21,321 bases of DNA from JBFXDI01 sp050181295 (GCA_050181295.1 JBFXDI010000069.1:1-21321), one strand, 5' to 3'. Shown: positions 13,647-21,182, counted from the stretch's first letter. Numbers and translations: made by a program. Notes: generated by a model from the letters alone, not told the origin.

Positions 13647-15962
13647 ATGAAGAGGCACAACGAAGGGTATTCGGACGGCGGTGGCGAGTCCGCGCTGGTT
13701 CCAGGTGGATTCAACGCACCCGACGCCCTGGGACGGGATGCCTATCCGGCCGTTCGCGGCTCATACCCGAGCTATTACGCCGAGACAGATACGGCTGAAT
13801 CGCTTCAGTTGCGCACGACGATCCAGGACTATCTGCGCATCCTCATCAAGCGCAGGTGGGTTATCGTCGGGGTGGTTTCCGGCGCCTGCGCGCTGGCCTT
13901 CTTCATTTCGATGGTGATGACGCCGCTCTACACCGCGACGGCCCGGGTGCAGATAGACCGGCAAATTGCGAAGGTGGTGGAGGGGGCCGACGTTTCCCCG
14001 ACCGAGGACACCTCCGTCGACTTCCTCCAGACGCAATATGAGCTGCTGAGGAGCCGCTCGCTAGCGCAGCGCGTGGTGGCCAAGCTCAATCTCGTTGAGG
14101 AACCCAAGGACGGCGGGTCCGGACTTTCGCTTTCCAGTCTGTTCGGCTGGCTGTCGCCCCAGGAGGCAGCTCCCGAGGAGAGTCGTCTTTCGGACAAGGA
14201 GCGTGACGCGATTGATGCGATCCTGAGAAGGACGACCATCTCGCCGGTGAAGAACTCGCGCCTCGTGGATATCCATTACGTGAGCGCCGATCCTGTCAAG
14301 GCGCAGCGCGTCGCCAACGCGATCGCGGAGGGCTTCCTCGCGTCCAACCTTGATCGCCGCATCGATGCGTCCTCCTATGCCAAGACATTTCTCGAAGACC
14401 AGCTCCAGCAGCTGAAGCTGAAGCTCGAGGATTCCGAGCGCACCATGCTGCAGTTCGCGCAGGATCAGCGGATCATCACCATCGGCGACAGCGCGCTCGT
14501 CGATACCTCGCTGGGTGTGACGAACACTTCGCTCTCCACCATCACCGCGGAGCGCGTCAAGAACGAGACGGCGTGGAAACAGGCACAGTCGACCGATGGT
14601 CTCGGTTTGTCGCAAGTCCTGGCCAGCAAGGTGATCCAGACTCTCAGGGAACAGCGGGCCTCGTTGCTCTCGGAATATCAGGAGAAACTCAACACCTTCA
14701 AGCCCAACTATCCGGCGATGGTGCAGCTCCAGAACCGGATTGGCGAACTCAACAGACAGATCGACATTGAAGTTCAGGCGATCAAGGATTCGATCAGGGC
14801 AGCCTACGAAGCTTCGCTTGCCCAAGAGCAAATTGTGGCGGGCCAGGTGGACACGTTGAAGCGTGAAAGCCTCGACACCCAGAAGCGCAGCATCCAGTAC
14901 AACATTCTCAAGCGCGAGGTGGACACCAACCGCTCGATCTATGAAGGGCTCCTGCAGCGCTACAAGGAGATCGGCGTTGCTGGCGGCGTTGGCACGAACA
15001 ACATATCCATCGTCGACAAGGCCGATCTGCCGACCGGTCCGAGCTCGCCGCGAACACTTCTCAACCTTCTCATCGCCTTCGTTCTGGGCCTTGTCGGCGG
15101 TGTCGGCGGCGCTCTGCTCATGGAGTTCCTCGACGACAGCGTGAAGTCGCCCGAGGATGTCGAGCATGCGACGAACCTCGTCACGGTTGGCATCATTCCG
15201 GAAACCCCCGCACTCGGCATGGCCCAGGCCCTTGCTAGCCCACGATCCGCGGTCTCCGAGGCCTATCGGTCCCTGTGCACGTCGCTGCAGTTCTCGACAT
15301 CCACCGGAATACCAAAATCGCTCGCCATCACGAGCCCGAGGCCTTCGGAAGGCAAATCGACCACGGCTTTCGCCATTGCGCGACATTTCGCGGCGACCAA
15401 CAGCCGTGTGCTTCTCATTGACTGCGATTTGCGCAATCCCTCGCTGCACCGCGTGGTTGGGACCGACGACAGCTTCGGTCTCACCAACTATCTGACGGGC
15501 GGATGTTCGTTGTGGGACAGCTGCGCGGAGACCCAGCATCCCAATCTCACCTTCATCGCGGCGGGGCCGCTGCCGCCAAACCCCGCGGAGCTTCTCTCGG
15601 GTCCGAAGCTGCATTCTCTCCTCGCCGAGGCGTCGGAGTCGTTCGATCTCGTCATCCTGGATTGCCCGCCCGTCATGGGTATCGCGGACGCGCCGCTTGT
15701 TGCCAACGCAACGGCTGGAACCGTGCTTGTCACAATGGCCGGGGAAACACGCGCCGCAGCAGTGCGGAGCGCCATCAAGCGCCTTCAGTTTGCACGCGCA
15801 TCGCTACTCGGCTGCGTGCTGACGAAGTTCGACCCGCGCAACGTGGGCTTTGGCTATGGCTATGGCGAGGAATACGGGTACGGGTACGGGTACGGGGCAA
15901 ACGAGTATTCTTACGGCGCCAACAACCAATCGCCAAAGTTGCCCGTCGCCAAGGCCAGCTAG
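13647..15962 (+). CDS. Wzc/ExoP-like polysaccharide co-polymerase and BY-kinase
   Basis: This inner-membrane protein of 771 residues controls chain length and export and autophosphorylates on tyrosine. It has a 55-residue cytosolic tail, a Wzz domain (LRTTIQDYLRILIKRRW, TM1 about 71-91), a long periplasmic coiled-coil region (about 230-450, with SYAKTFLEDQLQQLKLKLED), TM2 about 470-492 after a PSSPRT loop, and a BY-kinase domain. The kinase shows SEAYRSL (the oligomerisation EX2R motif), Walker A SPRPSEGKST (about 563-572), Walker A' LLIDCDLRNP (about 590) and Walker B VILDCPP (about 670). The C-terminus has eight tyrosines in a Gly-rich cluster (735-756), the autophosphorylation site, coded in part by a perfect hexanucleotide repeat. 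Its likely phosphatase is the first gene of the operon. Confidence 0.95.
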   Translation: MKRHNEGYSDGGGESALVPGGFNAPDALGRDAYPAVRGSYPSYYAETDTAESLQLRTTIQDYLRILIKRRWVIVGVVSGACALAFFISMVMTPLYTATARVQIDRQIAKVVEGADVSPTEDTSVDFLQTQYELLRSRSLAQRVVAKLNLVEEPKDGGSGLSLSSLFGWLSPQEAAPEESRLSDKERDAIDAILRRTTISPVKNSRLVDIHYVSADPVKAQRVANAIAEGFLASNLDRRIDASSYAKTFLEDQLQQLKLKLEDSERTMLQFAQDQRIITIGDSALVDTSLGVTNTSLSTITAERVKNETAWKQAQSTDGLGLSQVLASKVIQTLREQRASLLSEYQEKLNTFKPNYPAMVQLQNRIGELNRQIDIEVQAIKDSIRAAYEASLAQEQIVAGQVDTLKRESLDTQKRSIQYNILKREVDTNRSIYEGLLQRYKEIGVAGGVGTNNISIVDKADLPTGPSSPRTLLNLLIAFVLGLVGGVGGALLMEFLDDSVKSPEDVEHATNLVTVGIIPETPALGMAQALASPRSAVSEAYRSLCTSLQFSTSTGIPKSLAITSPRPSEGKSTTAFAIARHFAATNSRVLLIDCDLRNPSLHRVVGTDDSFGLTNYLTGGCSLWDSCAETQHPNLTFIAAGPLPPNPAELLSGPKLHSLLAEASESFDLVILDCPPVMGIADAPLVANATAGTVLVTMAGETRAAAVRSAIKRLQFARASLLGCVLTKFDPRNVGFGYGYGEEYGYGYGYGANEYSYGANNQSPKLPVAKAS
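15873..15896 (+). repeat. Four perfect TACGGG hexamers in the BY-kinase tyrosine cluster
   Basis: TACGGG is repeated four times without error (15873-15896), preceded by two TATGGC units at 15855-15866. Each hexamer codes Tyr-Gly. Gain or loss of a unit keeps the reading frame and changes the number of phosphorylatable tyrosines by one. Synonymous codons elsewhere in the cluster vary, so the exact DNA identity is not needed for the protein repeat. Confidence 0.85.
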
Positions 15963-15965
15963 CCG

Positions 15966-16748
15966 ATGGCGGATGCGCACGCCCTGCCGCAGGCGCTGGA
16001 CCTGCTCCGAACCCCCTCGCTGGCTGGCAGATATCGTGCTGCCGACCTTCCTCCGGGCGTCTCGCTCATCATTCGTATCGCAGGTGGTGATGCGGATGCC
16101 GAGAAGGAGGCGCTCGCACAATGTCGCGGACGCCCCATCGAGACGATCCGCGAGGCCGCCTGTTTCTACATTGCCCAGGTTCTCTTTGATCCGCGATCGG
16201 ATGCCTATCGCACGCTGGGATTGGATTGCTATGCCACGCGTGAGGAATTGCGCTCCAACATGGCGCTACTGTTGCGATGGCTGCATCCTGACAAGGATGC
16301 CGGCGGCGAGAACGCGATTTTCATCGGACGCATCATCAACGCTTGGGACATGCTGAAGAGCGAGGCCAAGCGGACCGACTACGACCTGAAACTACAGGAG
16401 GCCAAGCACACATCCGCTCCACTCTCGAGCCGCAGAGTGCGCAGAAGGAATCAGTCGCGAAGCAGACTTCTTACTCGTCTTGCGCTCGAGCGGATGGCCG
16501 TACGTCAGCCAACTTGGCGGCAGAAGCTGCTCAAGCCAGTGGCCGCATGTGCGATAATCTTGGCCGGAACGGTGCTTGTGGGTGAGTATGCGACCGGTTC
16601 CAGGGCGTTCGACGCTGCTCGCCCCTATGTCGAGGCGGTTCGCCAGAAGTTCGAAAGGGTATTCGCCGGGACCTTTGGCAAGGACAAGGCCAGCGGGACC
16701 GTCGCGCAAGACGATGAAGTCCAGATTTCTCACGAGCAAAATCCGTGA
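15966..16748 (+). CDS. Membrane-anchored J-domain (DnaJ-like) protein in a polysaccharide operon
   Basis: The 260-residue protein has an uncharacterised helical N-terminal part (1-75), a J-domain at about 77-139 (AYRTLGLDCYATREELRSN, RWLHPDKDAGGE with HPD at 107-109, IINAWDMLKSEAKRTDYD), a very basic linker (SRRVRRRNQSRSRLL) and one transmembrane helix (about 190-207, PVAACAIILAGTVLVGEY). A tail of about 50 residues follows. The positive linker before the helix puts the J-domain in the cytoplasm. J-domains stimulate the ATPase of DnaK and direct it to clients; no zinc-finger or C-terminal DnaJ domains are present, so this is a class C member. It begins three bases after the kinase stop and overlaps the next gene by GTGA. 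A client among the neighbouring envelope proteins is an inference. Confidence 0.88.
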   Translation: MADAHALPQALDLLRTPSLAGRYRAADLPPGVSLIIRIAGGDADAEKEALAQCRGRPIETIREAACFYIAQVLFDPRSDAYRTLGLDCYATREELRSNMALLLRWLHPDKDAGGENAIFIGRIINAWDMLKSEAKRTDYDLKLQEAKHTSAPLSSRRVRRRNQSRSRLLTRLALERMAVRQPTWRQKLLKPVAACAIILAGTVLVGEYATGSRAFDAARPYVEAVRQKFERVFAGTFGKDKASGTVAQDDEVQISHEQNP

Positions 16749-18181
16749 CTTCCAAGGACGCGGGTGTCGGCATGTCCGCGCAATCGCACTATTCCCAGGA
16801 GCAGACAGGACGGCGCGGGGGCAGGCGAAGAAATTCTGAGTCGGACGTCGGCACCGTCGCGCCAAGCGCCTTTTCGGCCATGGCTGCTGCCATCATCGCC
16901 ACGCTCATAGCGTGGCAGATAGCGACGATCGGCCTCTCCACGCATTATGCGGAGACGGCCCCTACCGCTTCGTTGTCCCTCTGGGCGCACAACACTGATG
17001 CTCTTGCCGCGCTCATCCGCAATCGGATAGTCGGTCCGGACGGAAAGCCGACACCATTGGATGAGCGGTCCTTGCGCGCCATTCGCGAGGCAAGTCGCGA
17101 TCTCCTCGCGGCGGAGCCGCTCGACATCCACAATCTCCGCCTGCTTGCGTCCCTGGAGGAGCAAGCGGGCCATGCGGATATCACCTCAAGGCTGATGTAC
17201 GAAGCCGGAACACGGACTGTTCGCGATCCGGCGGTCAACTTTTGGCTCCTCCAGCAAGCGGCCAAAGATGAAGACTACGTTCGCGCGCTTCGCTACATCG
17301 ACCTCTTGGCACGCGCCTCACCGTCGTTGCGGGATCAGATCCGGCCGATTCTGATAGCGATTGCTCAGGACCCGAACGGTTCGAAGTCACTGCTCGACAT
17401 CCTGATAAAGGCGCCTCCATGGCGACCCTGGTTTCTTTCCGTTCTTCCCGGTGGCGCCAAGAATCTTCTCGCCTTGCAGCCGCTCTATCTGGAACTGGGC
17501 AGCAGCGAAAACCCGCTGCAGGCGCGTGAACTCGCCCCCTATCTGCGCAGGCTCGTCGACCATGGCTTTCCCCAGCAAGCCTACTATACGTGGATACAGT
17601 CCCTTCCTGCCCATGAACGCCGGGCTGCCTCCTTCCTGTACAATGGTGATTTTCAGCGCCCGCAAACCAACCTCGTTTTCGACTGGAGCATCTGGCCGAT
17701 ATCGGGCGCGAGCATCGCTTTCGAAGAAGACGTCTCCAATCCGACCAACACGGCGCTAAGGATCGAATTCATCCGGAAGCGGACGAACTTCCGCAACGTG
17801 GCGCAGATGATCCTGTTGCCGCCCGGTTCTTATACTTTGACCGGCAGCTACAAGGCGTATGATCTCCTGGCCAGGCGGGGGCTGGTCTGGCGTGTGCTCT
17901 GCCTGGGCAAACCGGGTGGTATCGTCGGTGAATCGAACCGAATTCGCGGCACCGAGGAAGAGTGGAAGACCTTCGAGGCGAAGATCACCATTCCCGATCA
18001 GAATTGCGACGTGCAATCGCTGCGGCTCGATATCGATGCTCGGGCCGAGGTGGAATCCGAAATCTCCGGCAGCGTATGGTTTGACGATCTTCGAATTGCC
18101 CGGAACGAGGTCGTTACGAATTCGACCACCCAGCAGTCACCCGAAGCGCCGCATGCGCCGGAGCCAACTCAGACCCCGTAG
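16745..18181 (+). CDS. Membrane-anchored protein with helical-repeat region and C-terminal jelly-roll (CBM-like) domain, hypothetical
   Basis: I do not recognise a named family. A basic N-terminal stretch (GRRGGRRRN) precedes one transmembrane helix (about 43-65, FSAMAAAIIATLIAWQIATI), so the rest should be periplasmic. Residues 85-290 are helical and resemble degenerate TPR repeats (LDIHNLRLLASLEEQAGHAD, NFWLLQQAAKDEDYVRALRYIDLL). From NGDFQRP near residue 300 to VWFDDLRIAR the sequence has the pattern of a galactose-binding or CBM4/9-like beta-sandwich: the NGDF opening, FRNVAQMILLPPGSYTLTGSYKA, and a closing SVWFDDLRI. Such domains bind sugars, which fits a contact with the exported polymer. 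The GTG at 16745 overlaps the J-domain stop (GTGA); an ATG at 16772 is the alternative start. The stop overlaps the convergent epimerase by 13 bases. Confidence 0.8.
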   Translation: MTSKDAGVGMSAQSHYSQEQTGRRGGRRRNSESDVGTVAPSAFSAMAAAIIATLIAWQIATIGLSTHYAETAPTASLSLWAHNTDALAALIRNRIVGPDGKPTPLDERSLRAIREASRDLLAAEPLDIHNLRLLASLEEQAGHADITSRLMYEAGTRTVRDPAVNFWLLQQAAKDEDYVRALRYIDLLARASPSLRDQIRPILIAIAQDPNGSKSLLDILIKAPPWRPWFLSVLPGGAKNLLALQPLYLELGSSENPLQARELAPYLRRLVDHGFPQQAYYTWIQSLPAHERRAASFLYNGDFQRPQTNLVFDWSIWPISGASIAFEEDVSNPTNTALRIEFIRKRTNFRNVAQMILLPPGSYTLTGSYKAYDLLARRGLVWRVLCLGKPGGIVGESNRIRGTEEEWKTFEAKITIPDQNCDVQSLRLDIDARAEVESEISGSVWFDDLRIARNEVVTNSTTQQSPEAPHAPEPTQTP

Positions 18182-19197
18182 TATGAGCGATACCATTCAA
18201 CGAAACGGGAGATGCCTTCCGAAACCGGCGTCGACGGCTTGTAGCCGGTAAGCCGGGAGAGAAGATCGCTGTCGGCCCAGGTCGCGGGCACGTCCCCCAG
18301 CTGCATGGGAAGGTTCTTCCGGATCGCCTTCCTGCCGACGACCTGCTCGATCTCCTCGATGAACCGGAGAAGGCGCACGGGCTGCCCGTTGCCGATATTG
18401 ACGACCCGGAAAGGAGCCGCCGGGCTGCAGCCGTCGGAAGCCCCTGTAGCCCCTGTAGCCTCGGGTTCCGCTGAGGAGTCCGGCCTTGATGGAACCTGCG
18501 CTGCCAGCAGAACGATACTCCGCGCCAGATCCTCCACATACGTGAAGTCGCGATCCATCTCGCCGTGATTGTAGACTTCGATCGGTTCTCCGGCGAGGAT
18601 CGCGCGGGTGAACTTGAAGAGCGCCATATCGGGCCGGCCCCATGGACCATAGACCGTGAAGAAGCGGCAGGCCGTGACCGGGATGTTCCAGAGATGCGAG
18701 TAGGAATGGGCCATTGCCTCGGCCGCCTTCTTGCTCGCCGCATAGAGTGTCAAAGGATGATCGGCCCGCTGGTCTTCGCGGAACGGCATGTCGGTATTGC
18801 CGCCATAGACCGAGCTCGTCGAGGCGAAGAGCAGGTGCCGGACCGGAACCTGGCGAACAAGCTCTAGAACGTTGAACGTCCCGATCAGGTTCGCATCCAC
18901 ATAGGCTCGCGGATTCTCGAGGCTGTAGCGAACACCTGCCTGGGCCGCGAGGTGGATCACGATGTCGGGGCGCGCGGCTTCGAAGACGCGCATCAACCCA
19001 TCGAGATCCTCGAGCATCAGTTCGTGGGCGGTGAAGTCCGGCGACTGGAGGAGGTGACCGTGCCGTGCCCGCTTCAACGTGACGTCGTAGTAGGACGTCA
19101 TGCCGTCCACGCCCACCACCTGATGGCCCTCCCGGATCAGGTTTCGCGCGACATGGAATCCGATGAAGCCGGCCGTACCGGTGACGAGAAATCGCAT
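18169..19197 (-). CDS. NAD-dependent epimerase, probably UDP-glucuronate 4-epimerase
   Basis: An extended SDR of 342 residues. The N-terminal NAD site is GTAGFIGFHVARNL, followed by DGMTSYYDVTLKRARHGHL, which resembles the UDP-glucuronate 4-epimerase group (LpsL/CapI/GAE). HLAAQAGVRYSLENPRAYVDANL, the catalytic STSSVYGGN and YAASKKAAE (YxxxK), and RFFTVYGPWGRPDMALFKFT are also typical of that group. It would convert UDP-GlcA, the Ugd product, to UDP-GalA. A low-complexity linker (about 237-256, SRPDSSAEPEATGATG region) interrupts the C-terminal domain and its DNA holds two tandem copies of a 9-mer (CCCCTGTAG near 18445). The start ATG has a GAGG ribosome binding site five bases away. It converges on the export operon. 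Confidence 0.9.
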   Translation of the reverse strand: MRFLVTGTAGFIGFHVARNLIREGHQVVGVDGMTSYYDVTLKRARHGHLLQSPDFTAHELMLEDLDGLMRVFEAARPDIVIHLAAQAGVRYSLENPRAYVDANLIGTFNVLELVRQVPVRHLLFASTSSVYGGNTDMPFREDQRADHPLTLYAASKKAAEAMAHSYSHLWNIPVTACRFFTVYGPWGRPDMALFKFTRAILAGEPIEVYNHGEMDRDFTYVEDLARSIVLLAAQVPSRPDSSAEPEATGATGASDGCSPAAPFRVVNIGNGQPVRLLRFIEEIEQVVGRKAIRKNLPMQLGDVPATWADSDLLSRLTGYKPSTPVSEGISRFVEWYRSYYGV

Positions 19198-19401
19198 CTA
19201 CGCCTCAAGATTTTTTTGCCGGATGTTGCTTGAATCACACAACTGCCGGGCGAAGCAGAACACAGCGGAAATGACAGGCCTATCGCGGATTCTTATCTAA
19301 CTAGGCGATGAGGATTGGCCGAGGCAAGGCTTGCCACCAAAGGAGGAGGGCCCGACTTTTCCAGCCAGGCCCTCTCAAACTCTCTGGAAATCAGGCAAAT
19401 A
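19198..19401 (-). promoter_or_regulatory. Intergenic region between the FecR-like gene and the epimerase gene
   Basis: No coding frame is credible here. It contains a hairpin with stem GAGGGCC (19346-19352) and GGCCCTC (19368-19374), 15-base loop, about 28 bases past the FecR-like stop, which may end that transcript although no U-run follows. It also holds a 13-bp palindrome, GGCAAG-G-CTTGCC (19323-19335), that could be an operator for the epimerase promoter. The 3' end carries the epimerase ribosome binding site. Confidence 0.4.
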
Positions 19402-19824
19402 TCAGGGGCTTTTGCCATTATTGCCGCCGGACAAAACGCCGATGGTCACGAGGCCGGCTACCGGCAGAAGTCCGAGCCAGCCGAGACCAGCGCCGCTTTC
19501 GTCGCCGTTCAGGCCCTGCGAGGAACCCTGCTGCAGGTTCGCCGAGGTTTGCAGGCAGGGCGGGCTGGCCGATACCGCCACGACGCTTCCCGGCTTCACG
19601 GCGATATTGCAATTGCCGCCATAGGCGATCACGGCACCGCCCCCGCGGTCGGCCATGACCTTGTCGCCGGGCTGCAGCGCGACCGGTCCGAGAACAGGCT
19701 GGAACCCTTCTCCGCTGTTCACGGATACAGGACCCTTGATGCCTTCGAGACGCGCCTCAGCACTGGCCGCGCCCGCCGAAACGATCAAAGCCAGCATAGC
19801 ACCGGCTGCGATTCCATACTTCAT
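19402..19824 (-). CDS. Small exported FecR-like protein with C-terminal membrane helix
   Basis: The 140-residue product has a signal peptide (MKYGIAAGAMLALIVSAGAASA, cleavage before EA at about 22). A FecR-like beta-rich module follows (GPVSVNSGEGFQPV, LQPGDKVMADRGGGAVIAY, CNIAVKPGSVVAV) with two cysteines (72 and 90) that may form a disulfide. A Gln/Ser/Gly linker leads to a hydrophobic helix (about 113-131) and a Gly/Asn tail. Similar small secreted proteins occur, to my memory, in alphaproteobacterial polysaccharide and envelope loci, with no defined role. The frame opens upstream at 19917, but the ATG at 19824 starts the signal peptide and has a GGAG-type ribosome binding site, so it is preferred. 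Context suggests a periplasmic or cell-surface role with the exported polymer; this is an inference. Confidence 0.75.
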   Translation of the reverse strand: MKYGIAAGAMLALIVSAGAASAEARLEGIKGPVSVNSGEGFQPVLGPVALQPGDKVMADRGGGAVIAYGGNCNIAVKPGSVVAVSASPPCLQTSANLQQGSSQGLNGDESGAGLGWLGLLPVAGLVTIGVLSGGNNGKSP

Positions 19825-20207
19825 TGGACAAAACCCCTTCTCCGCTTCGGTCACGAAGTTACACCCCCAACAACGTGGGTGCAAGCTCCGATTGACCCCC
19901 GCATCTGCACAAAACACTCAAGCGTTGCTAATTTGCCAGCCGGATTCGGCACATTTGTGACATGCACCCTCCCCAGACCGGGGAGTTCCCATGGCTGAAG
20001 GTGGAGGCCATGCATTTACAAAGCACTAACGATGCGCAGCAAGGGCACAAACCCTGACGACCCTAAGGGCAAAGCTGTTGATTCTAGGCGCTTTTCTGTC
20101 GTCGCTCGCAACGACGATTCCATTCGCGGGCCAGTGTGAGGCGAATCGCGCCGGTCAGCGGACGATTCGCGCATGCCGTTCCAGGTAAGTCTCGAAGATC
20201 GCGTCGA
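19825..20207. other. Non-coding stretch between the FecR-like gene and the crotonase gene
   Basis: I see no credible gene. The left half should hold the promoter of the FecR-like gene. Inverted repeats are present: CTCCCC (19969-19974) with GGGGAG (19980-19985), and GCGAATCG (20141-20148) with CGATTCGC (20163-20170). The second lies 38 bases past the crotonase stop and may be its 3'-end hairpin; it has no U-run. No promoter hexamers are convincing. Confidence 0.5.
20141..20170 (-). terminator. Inverted repeat downstream of the crotonase gene
   Basis: A perfect 8-bp dyad (GCGAATCG/CGATTCGC) with a 14-base loop lies just beyond the crotonase stop. The location suits transcript-end stabilisation; the missing U-run argues against intrinsic termination. 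Confidence 0.35.
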
Positions 20208-21002
20208 TCACTCCGCCTTGAACACCGGCGCCCGCCGCTCGAGCCACGCCGCCGTTCCTTCCAGGCTGTCCTTGGAGAGGTTCGACTGGATCATGCATTC
20301 GGTCTCGAAATGCATCATGGTCTCCAGCGACGCCTCGAGCCCCCGATCCAGCATGACCTTGTGCATCTGCACCGCGAGCGGAGCGCGGCTGGCGATGCGC
20401 TCGGCGAGCTTCTGCGCCTCCTCCCGCACCTTGCCTTCCGGAGCGATCCGGTTGACGAGCCCGATGCGGTGCGCCTCCGCCGCGTCGATGAAGTCGCCCG
20501 TATAGGCAAGCTCGCGCGCCTTCGCGATGCCGATCTTGCGCGGCAGGAAGAAGGTGCCGCCATTGGTGATGGTCGCGCCGATATTGGCCTCCGGAAAGCC
20601 GAACTGGGCGCTAGCCTCCGCCACCACGAGGTCGCAGGCGAAGACGAGTTCGCAGCCGGCGCCGACCGCATAGCCCTGAACCGCCGCGATGAAGGGGAAG
20701 CGCGCGAGCCGGATGAGACGCGTCGTCTCCTGGAGCTTCTTCTGCCACTCGCGAAGCTGGCTAGCGCCCACCTTGCCGGAGCGGATATCCTCCGAATGCT
20801 CCTTGATCTCGCCCACGTCGTGCCCGGCGAGGAACGCGCGGCCTTCGCCCGCGATCACCGCGCAGCGGATGTCGAGATCGGCGTTGAGCTCCCGCAGCAC
20901 GTCTCCGAAGTCGGACCACGACTGGATGGTCATGGCGTTGAGCTTGCGGGGGTTGTCCAGGATGATCCAGGCGATGTTGCCTTCCTTGCGGGTCTTGATC
21001 AT
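20208..21002 (-). CDS. Enoyl-CoA hydratase/isomerase (crotonase) family protein
   Basis: The 264-residue protein is a complete crotonase-fold enzyme acting on acyl-CoA thioesters. It has the N-terminal strand pair (GNIAWIILDNPRKLNAM), the oxyanion-hole segment AFLAGHDVGEI (residues 57-66), the second oxyanion segment GYAVGAGCELVFACDLVVA, and FGFPEANIGATITNGGT. Both glutamates used by classical hydratases are present (E118 in GCELV and E138 in FPEAN), so hydratase chemistry is plausible. The C-terminal helices (ESLETMMHFETE, DSLEGTAAWLERRAPVF) are typical. It is divergent from a probable acyl-CoA synthetase, which suggests one catabolic pathway, possibly CaiD/CaiC-like. The true substrate cannot be read from the sequence. 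Confidence 0.93.
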   Translation of the reverse strand: MIKTRKEGNIAWIILDNPRKLNAMTIQSWSDFGDVLRELNADLDIRCAVIAGEGRAFLAGHDVGEIKEHSEDIRSGKVGASQLREWQKKLQETTRLIRLARFPFIAAVQGYAVGAGCELVFACDLVVAEASAQFGFPEANIGATITNGGTFFLPRKIGIAKARELAYTGDFIDAAEAHRIGLVNRIAPEGKVREEAQKLAERIASRAPLAVQMHKVMLDRGLEASLETMMHFETECMIQSNLSKDSLEGTAAWLERRAPVFKAE

Positions 21003-21182
21003 GCGTCGGGTTCTCGTGGGTTGGAGGGAACGGTGAATGGTGGTTCGGGAATCGCAAATGGCTTAGGCCAAGACCGGCGGACTTGCAATGCGCGGCAGAT
21101 TTCCGGGCTGGCGGTGGAAAATTGACACCCATCCGATGCCTCCCCAAGATGCGCCGGCTTCCGCCTTCTTGAGGTTTTCCCG
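21003..21182. promoter_or_regulatory. Shared divergent promoter region of crotonase and acyl-CoA synthetase
   Basis: About 180 bases separate two start codons pointing away from each other. The region holds the imperfect dyad TTTCC (21099-21103) and GGAAA (21115-21119) around a GC-rich centre, which might be an operator, but no -10/-35 pair is clear. The synthetase start has a GAGG ribosome binding site about eight bases before its ATG. Confidence 0.4.

Noticed and set aside
14061..15614. 517-codon minus-strand frame opposite the BY-kinase
   Set aside because: Antisense to a motif-complete Wzc-like gene; composition is that of a mirrored reading frame.
15850..15900. CRISPR-like or VNTR array
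   Set aside because: The units are six bases with no spacers and lie inside the kinase reading frame; it is a coding microsatellite.
19825..19917. N-terminal extension of the FecR-like protein with several cysteines
   Set aside because: The ATG at 19824 starts a clean signal peptide with a ribosome binding site; the extension would bury it.
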